A stretch of DNA of 64,000 nucleotides, taken from Pseudomonas sp. PB120 (GTDB taxonomy: Bacteria > Pseudomonadota > Gammaproteobacteria > Pseudomonadales > Pseudomonadaceae). Both the position numbers and the translations under genes were made by a program. This document shows, in pieces, positions 58,452 through 64,000 of this stretch (positions within the stretch are counted from its first letter, which is position 1; each line of letters starts with the position of its first letter). The notes beneath the pieces are model-generated. The model made no database searches. It was not told where the DNA came from and was given only the letters and a program-made list of their open reading frames with translations. The stretch is taken from positions 58,985-122,984 of the forward strand of contig NZ_RWIN01000017.1 of NCBI RefSeq assembly GCF_009761815.1. The letters run 5' to 3'.

Positions 58452-60262
58452 GCACTTCGGTCCTCGGACGGTTGCAGGCTTACGCCCGGTGCGCCTGCGC
58501 GCAGTTTCAGGGTTATCAGTGCGCCACCTTCCTTATGGTTGGAGAACGACAGTTCACCGCCGAAGGCGCGCATCAGGGTCTCGCAGATTGCCAACCCCAA
58601 ACCCAGCCCTTGTGTGCGGGTCTTGGTGGTGTAAAACGGCTCGCTGGCGCGGCCAAGGGCTTCCATGCAAAAGCCGGGGCCGTTGTCGCGAATGTACAGA
58701 TTGACGCCGTCGGTTGTGGTTTGGGCACTCAACCACAGTTTACGCGGCGGTCCTTTTTCGGTCAGCGCGTCCAGGGCGTTGGCCAGCAGGTTGCCCAGCA
58801 CTTGGCGCAAACGGGTTTCCCCGGCCTCGACCCACAAGGTGGCGGCGGGCAAATCGCGGATCAACTCGACCTCCATGCTGCGCCGCCGTTTGGCCAGCAA
58901 GGCCAGCGCATCGTCCAGCGCCGGTTGCAGGGCGACGCTTTCCGGCGCGTGGCGATCGCGCCGGGCGAAGGCGCGCAGGTGGGCGATGATCGAAGCCATG
59001 CGTCCGGTCAGTTCGCTGATCAGCTTGAGGTTGCCCCGTGCGTCGTCGGTGCGCTGATGATCGAGCAACACTTCGGCGTTTTCCGCGTAGCTGCGGATCG
59101 CGGCCAGCGGCTGATTCAGTTCGTGGCTGATGCTCGCGGACATGGTGCCCAGCGCCGAAAGCTTGCCGGCCTGGACCAGGTCATCCTGGGCGCGCACCAA
59201 CTCTTGCTGGGCCTGTTCGCGCTCCAGCACTTCCTGTTTCAGTCGGCGGTTGAGGCCTTCGAGGTCGCTGGTGCGCTCGGCCACCCGGCCTTCCAGTTCG
59301 CGACGAGCCTTGGCTTCGAAGGCGATTCGTTCGAGGTAGTGGCGGCGGCGCTGCATCATCAGGCCCAGCAGCAGCATCAATACCAGCAACGTCGCACCAC
59401 CGATGGCGACCACCGTGCGTACCGGGCGGTCGATCAGCGTGCGCGGGGCAAGGATGTTGACGCTCCAGCCGGTTTCTTCGATCTGCCGGGTCTGGGTCAG
59501 CCAGGCACTCGGGTTGATCTTCAACGGCTTGGGATCGCGGGTCGGGTAGGGCTGGATCGCGGTAATGGCCTTGCTTTCGTCCTCGCTCAGCTCGCGGGTC
59601 GAGCGGAAACGCCACTCAGGCCGCGACGTGAGAATGACCACGCCGTTATGGTCGGTCAGCAGCAGTTGTTCCGGGGTTTTGCCCCACAGGCTTTCGGTGT
59701 GGTCGAGGTCGACCTTGACCACCAGCACGCCGACGATCTTCTCGCCATCGCGCACGGCGGCGGCGAAGAAGTAGCCGCGTTTGGCCGAGGTTGTGCCCAA
59801 GCCGAAAAAACGCCCCAGCCGACCGGCCATGGCTTCGCTGAAATACGGCCGGAACGAAAAATTGCGGCCCACGAAACTGTCGTGTTTGTCCCAGTTCGAG
59901 GCGGCGAGGGTCTTGCCGGTGGTGTCCATCAGGTACATGACTTCGGCGCCGGTCTGGGCGCTGATGTTCTTCAGCAGGCGGTTGGCGTTGCCTTGGGTGA
60001 CGCCATCGTCCGGTGCTCCGAGAACAGCGCGCAAGGCGGGCAGGTCGCCGAGGATCTGCGGCAAGACTTCATACCGGTGCAGGGTGCCCAACAAGTTGGC
60101 GACATAGAGGTCGAGGGTCTGACGGTTCTGCCCGGCGAGTTCGCTGCGGTAGTAGCGCTCGGCCAGATGCTGCAACGGCCACAACAACGGCGCCAGGCAC
60201 AGCGCGAGCAGGGCCAGGCTGCGCCAGCGGGGTCTGCGGGGGAGGGTCGGAGTCATGAGCAT
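58448..60262 (-). CDS. dctB: C4-dicarboxylate sensor histidine kinase DctB
   Basis: 604 residues. TM1 is near 14-32 and TM2 near 280-302, enclosing a periplasmic double-PAS sensor with ASNWDKHDSFVGRNFSFRPYF, typical of succinate-binding DctB. A coiled coil (ERTSDLEGLNRRLKQEVLEREQ) leads to the H-box MSASISHELNQPLAAIR. The catalytic domain has NLLANALDAL, DNGPGF and GLGLGLAICETL. A second ATG at 60256 is an alternative start. It controls DctD. Confidence 0.88.
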   Translation of the reverse strand: MLMTPTLPRRPRWRSLALLALCLAPLLWPLQHLAERYYRSELAGQNRQTLDLYVANLLGTLHRYEVLPQILGDLPALRAVLGAPDDGVTQGNANRLLKNISAQTGAEVMYLMDTTGKTLAASNWDKHDSFVGRNFSFRPYFSEAMAGRLGRFFGLGTTSAKRGYFFAAAVRDGEKIVGVLVVKVDLDHTESLWGKTPEQLLLTDHNGVVILTSRPEWRFRSTRELSEDESKAITAIQPYPTRDPKPLKINPSAWLTQTRQIEETGWSVNILAPRTLIDRPVRTVVAIGGATLLVLMLLLGLMMQRRRHYLERIAFEAKARRELEGRVAERTSDLEGLNRRLKQEVLEREQAQQELVRAQDDLVQAGKLSALGTMSASISHELNQPLAAIRSYAENAEVLLDHQRTDDARGNLKLISELTGRMASIIAHLRAFARRDRHAPESVALQPALDDALALLAKRRRSMEVELIRDLPAATLWVEAGETRLRQVLGNLLANALDALTEKGPPRKLWLSAQTTTDGVNLYIRDNGPGFCMEALGRASEPFYTTKTRTQGLGLGLAICETLMRAFGGELSFSNHKEGGALITLKLRAGAPGVSLQPSEDRSA

Positions 60263-60308
60263 CGTGCGCCTGTGGGGACAGACGCATTATGCCTAGGCTG
60301 ACGGCGTT

Positions 60309-60854
60309 TCAGGAAAAGACGTCGGCGTCCTTGAAGAACGCACCGGCCTGATCCTTGGCGGACAGTTGTGGTTCCTCTTCCAGTTGCCAGTCGATCGCCA
60401 GGTCCGGGTCGTTCCAGCGAATGCTGCGCTCGGCCGACGGCGTGTAGTAGTCGGTGGTTTTGTAGAGGAATTCGGCAAACTCGCTCAACACCACGAAACC
60501 GTGGGCGAAACCTTCAGGCACCCACAGTTGGCGATGATTCTCGGCGGACAGGCGCACCGCCACCCATTTGCCGAAATGCGGCGAGCTGCGACGAATGTCC
60601 ACGGCCACGTCGAGCACTTCACCGACGGTCACGCGCACCAGTTTGCCCTGGGTGTTCTGGAGCTGGTAATGCAGGCCGCGCAGCACGCCTTTCTGCGAGC
60701 GGGAATGGTTGTCCTGAACAAACTTCGTGTCCAGGCCGGTCGCTTCCTCGAAGGCTTTGGCGTTGAAGCTTTCGTAGAAAAAGCCGCGTTCATCGCCAAA
60801 CACTTTGGGTTCGATGATCAGAACACCGGGCAGGTCGGTGGTGATTACATTCAT
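60309..60854 (-). CDS. rmlC: dTDP-4-dehydrorhamnose 3,5-epimerase
   Basis: 181 residues from ATG 60854, normal RmlC length. The cupin fold shows PKVFGDERGFFYESFN, the catalytic His in VLRGLHYQ, and the DVAVDIRRSSPHFG and WVPEGFAHGF blocks. It makes dTDP-L-rhamnose with RmlA, B and D. None of those is visible to the right before the next, divergent gene, so rmlC is separated from its partners here. A 46-bp gap separates it from dctB. Confidence 0.92.
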   Translation of the reverse strand: MNVITTDLPGVLIIEPKVFGDERGFFYESFNAKAFEEATGLDTKFVQDNHSRSQKGVLRGLHYQLQNTQGKLVRVTVGEVLDVAVDIRRSSPHFGKWVAVRLSAENHRQLWVPEGFAHGFVVLSEFAEFLYKTTDYYTPSAERSIRWNDPDLAIDWQLEEEPQLSAKDQAGAFFKDADVFS

Positions 60855-60999
60855 GGTGCTTCTCCGGCAGTAGGCGTCGATGGCGCACATTCTTGCTCAA
60901 AGTGACGGGTCGGCGCGAGTGGTCTGTCGGTGAAGGGGGTTGCGTATCGTCACAAGCAGTGGCGATATAAGCGCCTAATAAAATTCCAGAGGTTGTTGT

Positions 61000-63912
61000 A
61001 TGCCGCTCGCCACGTTGATTCATCGCGCCAGTTTGCCCAGCCCGCAAGTGTCTGCGGAGCAAGCGCTTGAGCTGCTGAAGGGACATTACGGGCTGAGCGG
61101 AAGGTTGCAAGCCCTCGGCAGCCAGCAGGATCTGAACTACCGCGTCGACAGCGAGCAAGGGCGTTTTGTCCTGAAAATCTGCCGGGGCGATTACTCGGTG
61201 CTGGAGCTGCAAGCGCAGCATGCCGGGCTCAAGCATCTGGGCGAGCATTCCGGTGTTCACGTGCCGCGCGTAATTGCGGCCAAAAACGGTGCGGACCTGC
61301 TCACTCTGGAAGTCGACGGCCAGGCGGTGCATGTGCGCCTGCTCGATTACATCGAAGGCCAATCGCTCACGCACCTTGATCATCTACCCGGCCCGGTCGT
61401 CGCCGGATTCGGCCGGCTCTGCGGTGAAATGGACCTGGCATTGGCCGGTTTCGACCACCCGGGCCTCGAACGCACGCTGCAATGGGACGCGCGCCACGCC
61501 AATGCCTTGATCGCGCATTTGCTGCCGGTCATCAAGGACGATCAGCAACGCCGGCTGATTGCCGAGGCCGCCGAGCGGGCCGAGCGTCATTTGCAGCCGC
61601 TGGTGGACAAGCTGCCGGTGCAGGCCATTCACATGGACATCACCGACGACAACGTGGTCTGGCAACGGGATTCGCAACGGCAGTGGCAACTGCAGGGCGT
61701 TATTGATTTTGGCGACCTGGTGCGGACCTGGCGTATCACAGATCTGTCGGTGACCTGCGCGGCTTTGTTGCACCACGCCGCTGGCGATCCGTTTTATATC
61801 TTGCCGGCGGTTCAGGCCTATCACGCAGTCAATCCGCTGACCCATGAAGAGTTGCTGGCGTTGTGGCCATTGATTGTTGCGCGTGCGGCGGTGCTGGTGC
61901 TCAGCGGCGAGCAGCAGGTGAGCATCGATCCTGGCAACACTTACAGCCGCGACAATCTCACCCATGAGTGGGAGATTTTCCGGGTAGCGACCTCGGTGCC
62001 GTTGGCGTTGATGGAAGCGGCGATCCTGACCTCGGTCGGCCAGAGCCTGCCGGAGATCGGCAGTGAAGGGTTTGCGCCGCTGCTGCCGAGTCTGGTGGGG
62101 CGCGAATTTGCGCTGATTGACCTGGGCGTGCTCAGCGCGCATTTCGAGGCCGGTAACTGGGAACAGGAGGGTGTTGATCAGCGTCTGTTGAGTGAAGCCG
62201 CTGCCGCCCATGGTTTGGCGGCCAGTCGTTATGGGCAATACCGTTTGTCCCGCACCCGACCCGATACCGCCACCGAACCGGATACCTGCCCCTTGCACGT
62301 GGAGTTGCGCGTGCCCCATGGCACGGCGGTCGAGTCACCGTTTGCCGGGGTGGTCCATCAGCCAGAGAAGGGCGTGCTGCAACTGGATGGCCCGCAACTG
62401 AGCGTGCGGCTGTGGGGCGTGACGCCGTCACTGCACACCGGCGCAGCCTTGGTGAAAGGCCAGGTGCTGGGTTCGGTCAGTGGGCCGTTGATCGTACAGG
62501 TGTGGCGCGGCGCTCAACTCGATGCGCCGTTGTTTTGCACGCCGTCGCGCGCACCGGCCTGGCAAGCGCTGTGCCCGTCCCCGGCGGTGTTGTTGGGCTT
62601 GGCGTGCGATGCGCAAGAAGAGCTTGATTCGCAGACATTGCTGGCCCGTCGCGACGCCAGTTTTGCCCGCACGCAGAAGCACTATTACGTCGATCCACCG
62701 CGCATCGAGCGCGGCTGGCGCAATCACCTGATCGACATGCAAGGCCGGTCCTACCTCGATATGCTCAACAACGTCGCGGTGCTCGGTCATGGCCACCCGC
62801 GCATGGCCGCGGTCGCGAGCCGTCAGTGGTCGCTCCTCAACACCAACTCGCGGTTTAACTACGCAGCGGTGGCCGAGTTCTCCGAGCGCTTGTTGAAATT
62901 ATCACCGGACGGCATGGACCGCGTATTCCTGGTCAACAGCGGCAGCGAGGCCAATGACCTGGCGATTCGCCTGGCCTGGGCCTACAGCGGCGGTCGCGAC
63001 ATGCTCAGCGTGCTGGAGGCCTATCACGGCTGGACCGTGGGGGCCGACGCGGTCTCGACGTCGATTGCCGATAACCCCAAAGCCTTGATCAGCCGCCCGG
63101 ACTGGGTGCATCCGGTGATCGCGCCGAACACCTATCGCGGTGAGTTCCGGGGCCCGGACAGCGCACCGGATTACGTGCGCAGCGTCGAACACAACTTGGC
63201 GAAAATCGCCGAGCAGAAACGCCAACTGGCCGGTTTTATTTGCGAGCCGGTGTACGGCAATGCGGGGGGGATTTCGCTTCCGCCGGGCTACTTGAAGCAG
63301 GTGTACGCGTTAGTGCGCGCCCAGGGCGGCGTGTGCATCGCCGACGAGGTGCAGGTTGGCTACGGGCGCATGGGCCATTTCTTCTGGGGCTTTGAAGAGC
63401 AAGGCGTGGTGCCGGACATCATCACCATGGCCAAGGGCATGGGCAACGGTCAGCCACTGGGTGCGGTGATCACCCGTCGGGAAATCGCCGAAGCACTGGA
63501 AGCGGAGGGGTATTTCTTCTCGTCGGCGGGCGGCAGTCCGGTCAGCTGCCAGGTGGGCATGGCGGTGCTGGATGTGATGGAAGAAGAAAAGCTCTGGGAA
63601 AACGCCCAGGTTGTGGGCGGCTATTTCAAGGAACGCCTGGAAGCGCTGATCGATGTGCATCCGCTGGTGGGTGCGGTGCATGGTTCCGGCTTCTACCTCG
63701 GGGTCGAGTTGATCCGCAACCGTGAAACCCTCGAACCGGCAACCGAAGAAACCACGGCGCTGTGCGATCGCCTGCGTGAATTGGGGATTTTCATGCAGCC
63801 GACGGGGGATTACTTGAACGTCCTCAAGATCAAGCCGCCGATGGTGACCTCGCGTCAGAGCGTGGATTTCTTTGTGGACATGCTGGCGAAGGTGCTCGCG
63901 GAAGGGCTGTAA
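61000..63912 (+). CDS. Fused aminoglycoside-phosphotransferase-type kinase / beta domain / class III aminotransferase
   Basis: 970 residues in one frame. Residues 1-340 form an APH/choline-kinase-like kinase: NYRVDSEQGRFVLKICRG (Lys), catalytic loop IHMDITDDNVVW and metal Asp in GVIDFGDLV. Residues about 430-545 are a beta-rich domain (VPHGTAVESPFAGVVHQPEKG, LVKGQVLGSV) resembling M23/lipoyl folds without clear catalytic ligands. Residues about 560-965 are a class III PLP aminotransferase: LVNSGSEANDLAIRLAW, EAYHGWTVGAD, ADEVQVGYGRMG and the PLP lysine Lys812 in MAKGMGNGQPLG. Vertebrate hydroxylysine kinase and the AGXT2L phospho-lyases have these two folds as separate proteins. By analogy the fusion may phosphorylate an amino alcohol and then remove phosphate and ammonia. 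The actual substrate is not known. Confidence 0.8.
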   Translation: MPLATLIHRASLPSPQVSAEQALELLKGHYGLSGRLQALGSQQDLNYRVDSEQGRFVLKICRGDYSVLELQAQHAGLKHLGEHSGVHVPRVIAAKNGADLLTLEVDGQAVHVRLLDYIEGQSLTHLDHLPGPVVAGFGRLCGEMDLALAGFDHPGLERTLQWDARHANALIAHLLPVIKDDQQRRLIAEAAERAERHLQPLVDKLPVQAIHMDITDDNVVWQRDSQRQWQLQGVIDFGDLVRTWRITDLSVTCAALLHHAAGDPFYILPAVQAYHAVNPLTHEELLALWPLIVARAAVLVLSGEQQVSIDPGNTYSRDNLTHEWEIFRVATSVPLALMEAAILTSVGQSLPEIGSEGFAPLLPSLVGREFALIDLGVLSAHFEAGNWEQEGVDQRLLSEAAAAHGLAASRYGQYRLSRTRPDTATEPDTCPLHVELRVPHGTAVESPFAGVVHQPEKGVLQLDGPQLSVRLWGVTPSLHTGAALVKGQVLGSVSGPLIVQVWRGAQLDAPLFCTPSRAPAWQALCPSPAVLLGLACDAQEELDSQTLLARRDASFARTQKHYYVDPPRIERGWRNHLIDMQGRSYLDMLNNVAVLGHGHPRMAAVASRQWSLLNTNSRFNYAAVAEFSERLLKLSPDGMDRVFLVNSGSEANDLAIRLAWAYSGGRDMLSVLEAYHGWTVGADAVSTSIADNPKALISRPDWVHPVIAPNTYRGEFRGPDSAPDYVRSVEHNLAKIAEQKRQLAGFICEPVYGNAGGISLPPGYLKQVYALVRAQGGVCIADEVQVGYGRMGHFFWGFEEQGVVPDIITMAKGMGNGQPLGAVITRREIAEALEAEGYFFSSAGGSPVSCQVGMAVLDVMEEEKLWENAQVVGGYFKERLEALIDVHPLVGAVHGSGFYLGVELIRNRETLEPATEETTALCDRLRELGIFMQPTGDYLNVLKIKPPMVTSRQSVDFFVDMLAKVLAEGL

Positions 63913-63922
63913 CCCCCTACCC

Positions 63923-64000
63923 CCTGTAGGAGTGAGCCTGCTCGCGATAGCGTCAGATCAGTCAATATTTTCGCTGACTGAATCTGACGCTATCGCGAGC
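63923..64000. repeat. REP doublet cut by the window edge
   Basis: CCTGTAGGAGTGAGCCTGCT on the left. GCGATAGCGTCAGAT and ATCTGACGCTATCGC form an inner inverted repeat, and the right REP runs off the window. Confidence 0.75.

Overview
The window is a stretch of a Pseudomonas chromosome, most likely from the P. fluorescens group. Evidence: high G+C content, dense Pseudomonas-type REP palindromes between genes, and a gene order (rmlC - dctBD - cysQ/nudE/yrfG - fdhD - recQ-like - pckA - hslO/hslR - rimBK - envZ/ompR - tex - gshA) that resembles the PAO1 chromosome as I remember it. I recognise no phage, plasmid, insertion sequence, CRISPR array, rRNA or tRNA gene.

Layout. 1-907: the 3' end of an RHS-repeat gene, broken by a frameshift at a G-run. 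1042-6259: triABC-like efflux operon (two lipoprotein adaptors and one RND pump). 6394-7574: a methyltransferase and a small protein whose leader is partly repeated at 43.5 kb. 8095-14643: a sulfur-scavenging operon (MetNIQ-type ABC importer, NtaA/DmoA-type FMN monooxygenase, two SfnB/DszC-type oxidoreductases). 15040-15804: a two-domain protein of unknown function. 16204-20793: cystine uptake (tcyJLN), D-cysteine desulfhydrase and a divergent serine acetyltransferase. 21181-25234: BetT choline transporter behind a BetI-type operator, a short-chain dehydrogenase, and a hicAB toxin-antitoxin pair. 25399-26436: an aldo-keto reductase. 26587-30111: tauABCD. 30389-34926: gshA, a thioesterase and tex. 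35288-37444: ompR/envZ (amgRS-like). 37611-39129: rimK, rimB and a very short gene in the rimA position. 39209-42525: hslR, hslO and pckA. 42656-44113: three small proteins, two of them paralogues. 44681-48467: an atypical RecQ-family helicase, a 3-hydroxyacyl-CoA dehydrogenase and a thioesterase. 48535-53533: a glycine-zipper protein, then a LysR - fdhD - FdhF-like oxidoreductase cluster. 53672-57016: LysM/BON protein, yrfG, nudE, cysQ and a thioesterase. 57057-60854: dctBD and rmlC. 61000-63912: a 970-residue kinase / beta-domain / class III aminotransferase fusion.

How it works together. From 8 to 32 kb the theme is sulfur. Organosulfur compounds are imported and oxidised (MetNIQ-like, monooxygenase, SfnB pair), taurine is desulfonated (TauABCD), cystine and D-cysteine are taken up and cleaved, O-acetylserine is made for cysteine synthesis, and cysteine is drawn into glutathione (GshA). 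The 32-43 kb part is housekeeping and stress response.

Most interesting points: (1) two small-protein genes 36 kb apart (7218-7574 and 43106-43405) share a roughly 200-nt leader with matching conserved blocks, hairpins that keep pairing while their bases change, and an upstream mini-ORF; (2) a 46-codon ORF coupled to rimB that fits rimA; (3) a RecQ-family helicase with its zinc-binding cysteines displaced toward the C-terminus; (4) a kinase-aminotransferase fusion suggesting a one-polypeptide kinase/phospho-lyase route; (5) five 133-141 bp REP doublets and a 46-bp perfect inverted repeat. All assignments rest on reading the sequence and on recalled family knowledge; no database search was run.
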